From Clostridia bacterium (GTDB taxonomy: Bacteria; Bacillota; Clostridia; Oscillospirales; Butyricicoccaceae), in assembly GCA_900763355.1 (NCBI GenBank), contig CAAFJY010000016.1:1-16853 (forward strand): 16,853 bases of DNA. The letters are read 5' to 3'. The translations under genes and the position numbers were made by a program. The notes below the pieces were generated by a model. That model had not been told where the DNA came from, searched no databases, and worked only from the letters and a program-made list of their open reading frames with translations. Positions 8,201-14,219 of this stretch are shown piece by piece. Within the stretch, counting starts at the first letter, position 1; the number at the start of each line of letters is the position of its first letter.

Positions 8201-9630
8201 AAGCCCCCTCGCTCCCGCCCATCCCCAATGACGGGACCCTCTCCCGCACCGAGCTGGCGGAGGCCCGCCTGGCCCAGGTGGAGGAGGAGCTGCGGCTCCT
8301 GCGGGAGAGCCGGGGAGACGTGGGAGCCCATCAGGCTCCCGCCACGGGGAAAAAGCACTCCCGCTGGTGGATCATCCCCCTGGTGCTGGTCACCCTGGCC
8401 GCCGCGGCGGGGGTGTTCTTCCTGGTGAAGTCCGGGCTGGGGAACGATCTGGAGGCCTATCATCTGCTGAAGACCTATCTCCAGGACGAACCGGCCGCCA
8501 CGGTGGTGACGGGGAATGCGGGCCTGGGGTCCCAGACCCTGGACCTGGAAGGGGAGCTCTACCGCTTCACCGACCAGGGGGTGACGGTCTCCTGCGTGGA
8601 GGAGGGCGGCGCGGCCCTCTATTTTGCGAAAAACACCCTCTATCTGGAAAACGGCAAGGCCTATGCCCTGGGAGGCGGCTGCCCGGAGCTGTCGGAGCTG
8701 CTGCCCCAGGCGGCCGAGCTGTGCCGCCTGATCCAGGTGGACCGCAAGGTCAGCGGCAGTGAAAAGACCTATACCCTCACGGCAGAGGGAGAGGACGCGG
8801 CCAAGCTGCTGACCTGTCTCCTCCCGGAGGATTGGGACGCTCAGATCAGCGCCCTGGATGTGACGCTGACCTCCCGGGACGGAAAGCTGGAAGCCCTCCG
8901 GGTCGCCGCGGCCCAGGGGAGCAAGCTCAGCCTGGAAGCGGTGTTCACCCCCCTGGAGGGGGCCGAAACGCCCCAGGTGCCCGAGGCCGTCCGCACGGCC
9001 ATCGCCGCCGGTGACACCGGCAGCCGGACCCTCAGCGGTGCGCTGTGGGAGCTGGTCCAGGCGGGGAGCGCCGTCTATGGCCGCTCCACTCTCTCGGCGG
9101 ATGTGACCCTTTCGGCCGACTGCGGGCCGGTGGTTTTCCAGGACACTCTCCGCTATGACCGCAAGGCCCTGGCGGGACAGAACATCCTCCGGGTGGAGCG
9201 CTCTCCCTATGTGCTCTATTCCGCCGGGAACAAGCTGTGCGACGCCCAGGGGACGACTGTCACCGACACCTTGGCGCTCACCGACAAGGCCTCTCTGGTG
9301 GAGCTGGCCTGGCAGCTGGCCCTCAACGGCGAGGTCACCGTCCGGGAGGAGGGGGATGCCCAGCTCTATTCCCTGGATCTGGACCAGGCGGGGATGGAGC
9401 GGGTGGCCTATGCCATCGCCCCTGACGTGCGGAGCCAGGCCCTCACCCTCACCGGCGGGGACGTGACTCTCACGGTGAAAAACGGGGAGCTCACCGCCAT
9501 CTCCCTCTCCTGCACGGGGACGGTCCAGGTGGTGGTGGCCCAGGTCCAGGCCCGGCTGGAGGCGGACATCGCCTTCACCCAGCGGGAGACCGATTTCCCC
9601 CAGTCGGTCATCGACGCCCTCCGGCAGTAA
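5197..9630 (+). CDS. Giant GLUG-repeat surface protein with two membrane spans and a duplicated C-terminal domain
   Basis: The protein has 1477 residues. The start at 5197 is chosen because AAGGGGG (5181-5187) sits 9 nt upstream; ATG 5188 would leave no spacing, and the longer open frame merely shadows the MMPL tail. Residues 1-33 form a signal peptide, with probable cleavage after IWA. GLUG-type VGGIxG motifs recur near 137, 163, 191, 248, 277, 303, 519, 569, 598 and 624. They are interrupted at about 310-505 by Leu-heptad coiled-coil and Gly/Thr-rich sequence. Residues 712-772 resemble a Listeria-Bacteroides (InlB B-type) repeat. LPGTG (903-907) precedes TM1 (910-939) and a very basic HRRIRKRR stretch. 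A disordered cytosolic linker with a short coiled coil (1014-1040) leads to TM2 (1057-1077) and a duplicated external domain (about 1081-1255 and 1285-1465). By charge, both large parts lie outside. Its overlap with the MMPL gene suggests an ectodomain partner or scaffold for that transporter. Function is unknown. Confidence 0.88.
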   Translation: MKKNNSGLCRSLSGVLAAVTAMMLLFPGVTIWAEEAGSIHISSAEDLIELAQSCTLDTWSRGKTVILDGDIDLGGAEFAPIPTFGGTFEGKGHTIFGLEIRESVAPAGLFAVLQSSGKINALTVQGTVAPEGDCQAVGGIVGENYGWVVDCSFSGTVSGTRQVGGIAGKNGSGGVIRTSRSGGAIFGDGMVGGIAGYNQGRVVSCQNGAYVNIESADQALDLSTVDVDLTLDLSRLSRSGTANAPTDVGGVAGYSTGYILNCTNQAAVGYEHVGYNVGGIAGRSSGQVDLCTNSGSVCGRKDVGGIIGQMEPYIQMELSQSSLSQLQTQLSELSALVDQAAVHAEGSSNGISSRLNELSGYVSSAQKEAENIQLNASAGATISAGGVTPGSGTITVTPGDDPTQGGSVDVSYLPGTGTVSGSAEITAVPDFGGLTSSVNGINSQLTMLNGAVNGTVGTVSSDIRQINAKFNEISNTVSDAIAGAETTVSDTSAVDVDQITLGKAGACQNSGSVYGDLNVGGISGAMALEYQLDPEDDVSSGTGGRKYEYKAVVQLCVNTGEITGKRSYTGGIAGKMDLGLITDCQSYGPVTSENGSYVGGIAGLTGASVRRSYAKCTLSGKKYVGGIVGSGVTETVSGGGSTVAGCYSLVDITGVKQYSGAVAGLDAGSFLENYYVSDSLAGINRRSVSGQAEPITFAQLQSSAGIPERMTQFTITFVADDQVLLKENFHYGDSFDAGRIPALPDKEGSIARWDRTDLTDLHFDTVVTAVYTAFTPGVAAEPLREDGRAVFLVGGNFQSGDSLSVTAEPLTPSAFRISTGDLGSRIRAYLSGFGQEDFSLLRANWEAVEQWSLLLPEDGQRSHTVRYLPPGGASGRLRIYAEENGHWQRLDCETVGSYLTFTLPGTGARIAAVSTIAVWWAWLLLAILILAAILIPIILGHRRIRKRRAKRKAKAAENAFSPADFSLGDEAAPQPAAVGAANGEKGENLPLSGENSPENTEKAPSLPPIPNDGTLSRTELAEARLAQVEEELRLLRESRGDVGAHQAPATGKKHSRWWIIPLVLVTLAAAAGVFFLVKSGLGNDLEAYHLLKTYLQDEPAATVVTGNAGLGSQTLDLEGELYRFTDQGVTVSCVEEGGAALYFAKNTLYLENGKAYALGGGCPELSELLPQAAELCRLIQVDRKVSGSEKTYTLTAEGEDAAKLLTCLLPEDWDAQISALDVTLTSRDGKLEALRVAAAQGSKLSLEAVFTPLEGAETPQVPEAVRTAIAAGDTGSRTLSGALWELVQAGSAVYGRSTLSADVTLSADCGPVVFQDTLRYDRKALAGQNILRVERSPYVLYSAGNKLCDAQGTTVTDTLALTDKASLVELAWQLALNGEVTVREEGDAQLYSLDLDQAGMERVAYAIAPDVRSQALTLTGGDVTLTVKNGELTAISLSCTGTVQVVVAQVQARLEADIAFTQRETDFPQSVIDALRQ

Positions 9631-9650
9631 AATCCGAAAAAGCAGCAAAA

Positions 9651-9683
9651 AACCTCCGTATGGTGCGCCATACGGAGGTTTTT
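9651..9683. terminator. Bidirectional terminator between the GLUG gene and pyruvate kinase
   Basis: A perfect 13-bp stem (9651-9663 with 9668-9680) closes a TGCG loop. A T-run follows on the + strand, and a run of As before the stem gives the T-run on the - strand. It lies between the stop codons of two convergent genes and can serve both. Confidence 0.92.
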
Positions 9684-9701
9684 CTGATCAAATTCGGAGT
9701 T

Positions 9702-11447
9702 TTACTGGGGGAGCGTCTGCACCAGGCCCCGGGCGCAGTCCACCGACACCAGCACCCCGTCCCGCAGGAGACGGGTGGCGTCCCCGGCGTTGATGATGAC
9801 CGGCTTGTTGAGGATGAGACCCACGGTGGCCGTGTGGCAGTCGGTGCTGACCTCCTCGCTGATGATGGCAGAGGCCTGGCGGAGATAGGGGAGGATGTCG
9901 TTGTTGGTGTAGGGGACCACCAAAACGTCGCCGGGACGGAATTTTTCCGGGATCTCCTCCAGGGTGCGGCAGACGCACAGGCGGCCGGAGGTCTTTTGAT
10001 CCCCGATTCCCCGGGCGGACAGCAGCGCGCCGCCCACCTGCTCGATTCGGATCATGTTGGTGGTGCCGGACACCCCCACGGGGACCCCGGCGGTGAGCAC
10101 CACCAGGTCGCCCGTCTCCACCAGCCCGGCCTGCTCCGCCGTCCGGATGGCCAGGGAGACCAGCTCGTCGGTGTTGTCGGCCCGGGGCATCATGATGGGG
10201 GTCAGGCCCCAGTAGAGGGCCATCTGCCGCCGCAGCTGGGGATCCATCACCAGGGCCACCACCGGGGCCTCCGGCCGGAAGCGGCTGACCATCTGGGCGG
10301 TGCCGCCCCGCTGGCTCACGGTGAGGATGGCGTCGGCCCCGATGTCGGCGGCGGTGGTGCAGGCGGCGTGGGCCGTGGCGGCGGTGATGGAGAGATGGAG
10401 CTTGCCCCCGGCGGGGGCGGGGCGGACCTGGGTCAGGTCGCGCTCGGTGCGGCGGGCGATGGCGTCCATAGTAGCCACTGCCTCGGCAGGATAGCGGCCC
10501 GCCGCCGTCTCCCCGGAGAGCATGATGGCAGAGGTCCCGTCATAGATGGCGTTGGCCACGTCGGTGATCTCCGCCCGGGTGGGCCGGGGATTTTCCATCA
10601 TGGAATCCAGCATCTGGGTGGCGGTGATGACCGGCTTGCCGCAGGTGAGGCACTGGGCGATCATCTTTTTCTGGATGGAGGGGATCTCGGTGAAGTCGAT
10701 CTCCACTCCCATGTCGCCCCGGGCCACCATGACCCCGTCGGCCACGGCCAGGATCTCCGGCAGATTGCGGACGCCCTCCTGGTTCTCGATCTTGGCGATG
10801 ATGCGGATGCGGGAATCCCGGCTGTCCAGCAGACGGCGGATCTCCCGCACGTCGGCGGCCGAGCGGACAAAGCTGGCGGCGATGAAGTCAAAGCCCTCGT
10901 CCACGCCGAAGAGGATGTCCTCCCGGTCCCGCTGGCTCATATAAGGCATGGACAGGGAAGCGCCGGGGACGTTGACCCCCTTTTTGTCCTTCATGACCCC
11001 GCCGTTTTCCACCCGGCAGCGGATGGCGGGGCCCTGGATGTCCAGAACGGTGAGACGCACCAGTCCGTCGTCCAGCAGGATGCTGTCCCCCACGGAGACA
11101 TCCTGGGGCAGGTCGGCATAGGTGATCGAGCAGCGGGTCTCGTCCCCGGGGACATCTTCGGCGGTGAGGGTGAAGACCTGGCCGGTGTGCAGCTGCACCG
11201 ACCCTTTTTCAAAAGTGCGGAGACGAATCTCCGGCCCCTTGGTGTCCAGCATGGCGGCGATGGGGAGATCGAGCTCCTCCCGGAGGGCCTTGAGGGCCTC
11301 CAGCCGCCGGTGGTGCTCTTCGTGGCTCCCGTGGGAAAAATTGAACCGGGCCACGTTCATCCCGGCCAGCATCATTTGCCGGAGGATCCCCTCCCGGTCG
11401 GTGGCGGGGCCCAGGGTACAGACGATCTTGGTCTTGCGAAGCTCCAT
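9702..11447 (-). CDS. pyk: Pyruvate kinase with C-terminal PEP-utilising domain
   Basis: This 581-residue cytoplasmic glycolytic enzyme converts phosphoenolpyruvate and ADP to pyruvate and ATP. The N-terminal TIM-barrel motifs are KIVCTLGPA (7-15), NVARFNFSHG (31-40, substrate Arg and Asn), DTKGPEIR (68-75), catalytic IIAKIENQEG (Lys219), GDMGVEI (244-250, metal site) and ITATQMLDSM with RAEITDVANA. The B-domain lies at about 75-170. A C-terminal regulatory domain runs to about 475. An extra domain of about 100 residues (about 480-581) matches the PEP-utilising mobile domain found on Bacillus-type kinases; its His is kept, although the usual TSHAA context reads TDCHTA, so it is probably structural. 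AAAGGAG precedes the ATG by about 9 nt. The gene is monocistronic, read from its own promoter and divergent from ylxM. Confidence 0.97.
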   Translation of the reverse strand: MELRKTKIVCTLGPATDREGILRQMMLAGMNVARFNFSHGSHEEHHRRLEALKALREELDLPIAAMLDTKGPEIRLRTFEKGSVQLHTGQVFTLTAEDVPGDETRCSITYADLPQDVSVGDSILLDDGLVRLTVLDIQGPAIRCRVENGGVMKDKKGVNVPGASLSMPYMSQRDREDILFGVDEGFDFIAASFVRSAADVREIRRLLDSRDSRIRIIAKIENQEGVRNLPEILAVADGVMVARGDMGVEIDFTEIPSIQKKMIAQCLTCGKPVITATQMLDSMMENPRPTRAEITDVANAIYDGTSAIMLSGETAAGRYPAEAVATMDAIARRTERDLTQVRPAPAGGKLHLSITAATAHAACTTAADIGADAILTVSQRGGTAQMVSRFRPEAPVVALVMDPQLRRQMALYWGLTPIMMPRADNTDELVSLAIRTAEQAGLVETGDLVVLTAGVPVGVSGTTNMIRIEQVGGALLSARGIGDQKTSGRLCVCRTLEEIPEKFRPGDVLVVPYTNNDILPYLRQASAIISEEVSTDCHTATVGLILNKPVIINAGDATRLLRDGVLVSVDCARGLVQTLPQ

Positions 11448-11471
11448 ACAGGCAAAACTCCTTTCTCTTGT

Positions 11472-11486
11472 GCGGGCATGGCCCGC
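11472..11486 (-). promoter_or_regulatory. 5'-terminal hairpin of the pyruvate kinase mRNA
   Basis: GCGGGC and GCCCGC pair perfectly around a 3-nt loop, about 5 nt from the predicted transcript start (near 11491) and just upstream of the Shine-Dalgarno. Such 5'-end stems often protect mRNA from 5'-dependent decay; that role is inferred here. Confidence 0.45.
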
Positions 11487-11497
11487 CTGACGCTTTT

Positions 11498-11526
11498 ATT
11501 GTAGCAGAGCGCCCCGGGAGCCGCAA
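11498..11526 (-). promoter_or_regulatory. Promoter of pyruvate kinase
   Basis: On the minus strand TTGCGG (11526-11521), exactly 17 bp and TACAAT (11503-11498) form a good sigma-A promoter about 50 nt ahead of the start codon. Confidence 0.7.
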
Positions 11527-11602
11527 GGGGCAGGGTTTACAAAAAACGGGGCCTTTTTGGTGCAATGTGTCCCGGCCCCTGCGCCGCAGGGGAACAAAAG
11601 AG

Positions 11603-11639
11603 CCCATTTTCGGGGAAAAACCGGGGAAAATGGGGGAAA
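11603..11639. repeat. Inverted repeat and phased A-tracts upstream of ylxM
   Basis: CCCATTTTC (11603-11611) and GAAAATGGG (11626-11634) form a 9-bp inverted repeat with a 14-nt loop. The same stretch carries G4-A3/5 units whose A-tracts begin at 11616, 11627 and 11637. A 10-11 bp period is expected to bend DNA. It lies 16-50 bp upstream of the ylxM -35, so an UP-like or curvature effect is possible. Confidence 0.35.
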
Positions 11640-11654
11640 TCACGCGGCCGGGGC

Positions 11655-11683
11655 TTGCCTTTTGCACAAAAATCAGGTATGAT
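11655..11683 (+). promoter_or_regulatory. Promoter of the ylxM-ffh-rpsP-khpA operon
   Basis: TTGCCT (11655-11660), a 17-bp spacer and TATGAT (11678-11683) match sigma-A boxes, and transcription should start near 11690. It is divergent from the pyruvate kinase promoter, with about 130 bp between the two -35 boxes. Confidence 0.65.
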
Positions 11684-11729
11684 AATTTTCGTTGTAAAGC
11701 CAAATTAATTTAGAGACAAGAGAGAGATC

Positions 11730-12089
11730 ATGAAAAGCGATACCTTTCATATGTCCATGCTCTATGATTTTTACGGCGAGCTCCTCACCGACAAGCAGAA
11801 GGAGCTGTTCGATCTCTATTATAACGAGGATCTCTCCCTGGCCGAGATCGCGGAGCACGCGGGCATTTCCCGCCAGGGCGTCCGGGACGCCATCGTCCGC
11901 AGCGAGACCGTTTTGCGGGAGACCGAGGAAAAGCTGGGCCTGGTGAAAAAATACGCCGGGTACGAGAGCAAGCTGGAGGAGATCCGCCAGTCGGCGGCCT
12001 TCATCGCCCAGGTCAACGCAAACCTCCGCAACTACGAGATCGCCCGCAACGTGGACCGGATCATGGAGCTTTCCGGCGAGATGATCTGA
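11730..12089 (+). CDS. ylxM: YlxM/p13-like SRP-associated DNA-binding-fold protein
   Basis: This 119-residue protein has a sigma-70 region 4-like helix-turn-helix (LTDKQKELFDLYYNEDLSLA, then EIAEHAGISRQGVRDAIVRS, about residues 19-58) and a helical tail. Length, fold and position directly before ffh match the YlxM family, whose streptococcal member stimulates the Ffh-scRNA-FtsY complex. Despite the HTH it is thought to act on the signal recognition particle, not as a classical regulator. The ribosome site is poor (only GAGAGAGA before the ATG). The gap to ffh is 27 nt, consistent with one operon. No ftsY gene lies upstream; pyruvate kinase is there instead. Confidence 0.93.
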   Translation: MKSDTFHMSMLYDFYGELLTDKQKELFDLYYNEDLSLAEIAEHAGISRQGVRDAIVRSETVLRETEEKLGLVKKYAGYESKLEEIRQSAAFIAQVNANLRNYEIARNVDRIMELSGEMI

Positions 12090-12116
12090 CCCCAGCCCGG
12101 AGAAAGGAACGAAACC

Positions 12117-13457
12117 ATGGCATTCGAGGGCCTGAGCGACAAACTCAACAGCGTATTCAAAAAACTCCGGTCCAAGGGCCGCCTGAGCGAGAGCGACGTC
12201 CGGGAGGCCATGCGCGAGGTGCGCATGGCGCTGCTGGAGGCCGACGTCAACTTCAAGGTGGTCAAGGACTTTGTGGCCAGTGTGACCGAAAAGGCCATCG
12301 GCGCAGACATTCTGGAGAGCCTCACCCCCGCCCAGCAGGTGGTCAAGATCGTCAACGACCAGCTGTGCGAGCTCATGGGCGGCAGCCAGAGCCGGATCCA
12401 CATGGCCAACCGCCCGCCCACGGTGGTGATGTTCGTGGGTCTCCAGGGCGCCGGTAAAACCACCAACATCGCCAAGCTGGCCGGCTATTTCAAGCGGAAG
12501 GAGGGCAAACGCCCCCTCCTCTGCGCCTGCGACGTCTATCGTCCCGCGGCTGTGGAACAGCTCAAGGTGGTGGGCGGACAGTTGGGCATCCCCGTCTATG
12601 AGGAGGGCCAGGGCGACCCCATCCAGATCGCCGAAAACGCCATCCGCCACGCCAAGGATCACGGCAACGACATGGTCCTGCTGGACACGGCCGGCCGCCT
12701 GCACATCGACCAGGCGCTCATGGACGAGCTGAAAAACATCAAATCCGCCGTCAAGCCCCACGAGATCATGCTGGTGGTAGACGGCATGACCGGCCAGGAC
12801 GCCGTCAACGCGGCCACGGCCTTTGACGAGGCTCTGGGCATCGACTCGGTGCTCATGACCAAGCTGGACGGTGACGCCCGGGGCGGCGCAGCCCTCTCCA
12901 TCCGCGCCGTCACCGGCAAGCCCATCAAGTTCGTGGGTGTGGGGGAGAAGCTGGACGCCATTGAGCCTTTCTATCCCGACCGGATGGCCTCCCGCATCCT
13001 GGGCATGGGCGACGTGCTCACCCTGGTGGAAAAGGCCCAGGACGCCTTTGACGAAAAGCAGGCCGCCAAGCTGGAGGCCAAGCTCCGCAAGGGGCGCATG
13101 ACTCTCACCGACTTCTATGAGCAGCTCAAGCAGCTCAAGGGGATGGGCAACATGAACGACATCCTGGGCATGATGCCCGGGGTGGACAAAAAGGCTCTCT
13201 CCGGCGCGAAGATCGACGAAAAGGCCCTGGCCCACACCGAGGCCATCATCCTTTCCATGACCCCAAAGGAGCGGGAAAATCCCGAGATCATCAAATACAG
13301 CCGCAAACGGCGTATCGCCGCGGGCTGCGGCCTCAAGGTGGAGGACGTCAACCGTCTGCTCAAGCAGTTTGACATGATGCAGCGGATGATGAAGCAGTTC
13401 TCGTCCCCCGGGGGGATGAAGAAAATGAAGCGCTCGGGCTTTAAGTTCCCCTATTGA
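12117..13457 (+). CDS. ffh: Signal recognition particle protein Ffh (SRP54)
   Basis: This 446-residue GTPase binds 4.5S/scRNA and delivers nascent membrane and secreted proteins to FtsY and the Sec translocon. The N-terminal four-helix N domain (1-90) is followed by the G domain with P-loop GLQGAGKTT (108-116), DVYRPAAVEQL (139-149), DTAGR (190-194) and TKLDGDARGG (248-257). The Met-rich M domain (about 325-430) holds the RNA-binding helix signature SRKRRIAAGCG (395-405) and MMQRMMKQF. The length is that of the family. GGAGAAAGGA lies just upstream of the ATG. It is the second gene of the cluster, 62 nt before rpsP, a linkage common in Firmicutes. Confidence 0.98.
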   Translation: MAFEGLSDKLNSVFKKLRSKGRLSESDVREAMREVRMALLEADVNFKVVKDFVASVTEKAIGADILESLTPAQQVVKIVNDQLCELMGGSQSRIHMANRPPTVVMFVGLQGAGKTTNIAKLAGYFKRKEGKRPLLCACDVYRPAAVEQLKVVGGQLGIPVYEEGQGDPIQIAENAIRHAKDHGNDMVLLDTAGRLHIDQALMDELKNIKSAVKPHEIMLVVDGMTGQDAVNAATAFDEALGIDSVLMTKLDGDARGGAALSIRAVTGKPIKFVGVGEKLDAIEPFYPDRMASRILGMGDVLTLVEKAQDAFDEKQAAKLEAKLRKGRMTLTDFYEQLKQLKGMGNMNDILGMMPGVDKKALSGAKIDEKALAHTEAIILSMTPKERENPEIIKYSRKRRIAAGCGLKVEDVNRLLKQFDMMQRMMKQFSSPGGMKKMKRSGFKFPY

Positions 13458-13519
13458 TCCCCATTTTATGAGCAACGACTCAAAATAGATTTCGATTCAT
13501 ATTACGGAGGTGAAATGAT

Positions 13520-13759
13520 ATGGTTAAGATCAGACTGAGAAGAATGGGTGCCAAGAAGGCTCCCTTCTACCGCATCGTGGTGGCGGATTCCCGCTATCCC
13601 CGTGATGGCCGCTTCATCGAGGAGCTGGGCACCTACAATCCCCTGAAGGAGCCCGCCGAGATCACGGTCAACGCCGAGAGCGCCCAGAAGTGGATCAAGG
13701 ACGGCGCACAGCCCACCGATACCGTCCGCATCCTGCTGAAAAAGGCCGGTGTCCTCTAA
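13520..13759 (+). CDS. rpsP: 30S ribosomal protein S16
   Basis: This 79-residue protein is recognisable from MVKIRLRRMGAKKAPFYRIV, VVADSRYPRDGRFIEELGTY and the downstream WIKDGAQPTDTVRILLKKAG signature. S16 binds 16S rRNA and is needed for 30S assembly. GGAGGTGA (13506-13513) is a near-perfect Shine-Dalgarno. The 62-nt gap after ffh is AT-richer than its surroundings and could hold an internal promoter, but I see no convincing pair of boxes there. The khpA start follows its stop by 3 nt. Confidence 0.98.
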   Translation: MVKIRLRRMGAKKAPFYRIVVADSRYPRDGRFIEELGTYNPLKEPAEITVNAESAQKWIKDGAQPTDTVRILLKKAGVL

Positions 13760-13762
13760 GCT

Positions 13763-14008
13763 ATGGATACAGCCGGCGTCAAAGAGATGCTGACCTATAT
13801 CGTGTCCAACCTGGTGGAAAAGCCGGAGGAAATTCAGATCAACGTTCTGGACAACGGCAGTTCCGTCACGCTCCAGCTCCGCGTCGCGGCGGAGGACATG
13901 GGCCGGGTCATTGGCCGTCAGGGACGGATCGCGAAAGAGATCCGCACCCTGATCAAAACCATGGGCCTGCGGGAGGATACCCGCGTCATGGTCGACATCC
14001 TGGACTGA
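13763..14008 (+). CDS. khpA: KH-domain RNA-binding protein KhpA (YlqC)
   Basis: This 81-residue protein is essentially one KH domain. The RNA-binding GxxG loop is visible in MGRVIGRQGRIAKEIRTLIK (GRQG at 51-54). KhpA pairs with KhpB/Jag in Firmicutes and affects cell division, elongation and RNA fate. It begins 3 nt after the rpsP stop and has no clear Shine-Dalgarno of its own, so translation is probably coupled to rpsP. In many Firmicutes rimM, trmD and rplS follow; here a strong terminator follows instead. Confidence 0.95.
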   Translation: MDTAGVKEMLTYIVSNLVEKPEEIQINVLDNGSSVTLQLRVAAEDMGRVIGRQGRIAKEIRTLIKTMGLREDTRVMVDILD

Positions 14009-14012
14009 AACA

Positions 14013-14045
14013 AAAAACCGCACCCCGTTTGGGGTGCGGTTTTTG
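14013..14045 (+). terminator. Strong intrinsic terminator of the ylxM-khpA operon
   Basis: ACCGCACCCC (14017-14026) pairs with GGGGTGCGGT (14031-14040) around GTTT. It is flanked by a run of As and followed by four further Ts. It starts 4 nt after the khpA stop and ends the operon. The A/T flanks could let it work on both strands. Confidence 0.92.
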
Positions 14046-14061
14046 TCCGCCGCAAAAAGAC

Positions 14062-14079
14062 ACGGAATGTACGGAATGA
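14062..14079 (+). repeat. Tandem direct repeat ACGGAATG, candidate regulator site
   Basis: ACGGAATG occurs at 14062-14069 and 14071-14078, in phase every 9 bp, about 33 bp upstream of the next -35 box. An inverted half (ATTCC near 14090) follows. An activator-binding role is a guess from position. Confidence 0.35.
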
Positions 14080-14110
14080 TCCATTGTCGATTCCAAAATT
14101 CAAGAAAGGG

Positions 14111-14139
14111 TTGAAATCCGGCCGCATCTGTGCTACCAT
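14111..14139 (+). promoter_or_regulatory. Extended -10 promoter of the SipW-type surface-protein gene
   Basis: TTGAAA (14111-14116), a 17-bp spacer and TACCAT (14134-14139), preceded by TG one base away (14131-14132), form an extended -10 promoter. Transcription from about 14146 gives a leader of about 200 nt. The leader starts with a GC-rich stretch including the palindrome GGGGCGCCCC (14156-14165) and possible GGCGC/GCGCC pairing (14158-14162 with 14173-14177). Confidence 0.6.
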
Positions 14140-14219
14140 GACACCAGTACATCACGGGGCGCCCCGCCGGGAGCGCCGGTGCGGCAGGCTTTCACGAAGA
14201 TTTTGAGAGGACCGGGCGC

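Noticed and set aside
2643..9648. Very long antisense frames (2643-5615 and 6529-9648 on the minus strand)
   Set aside because: They are GC-codon shadows of the MMPL and GLUG genes. Their translations are low-complexity Gly/His/Asp/Gln-rich with no domains and no ribosome sites.
9660..11504. Long plus-strand frame opposite pyruvate kinase
   Set aside because: It is a shadow of pyk, with Gly/His/Asp-rich sequence and no recognisable fold; pyk on the other strand is unmistakable.
13458..13519. Possible internal promoter before rpsP
   Set aside because: The stretch is AT-richer, but no -35/-10 pair at proper spacing is convincing, and operon read-through from ylxM explains expression.
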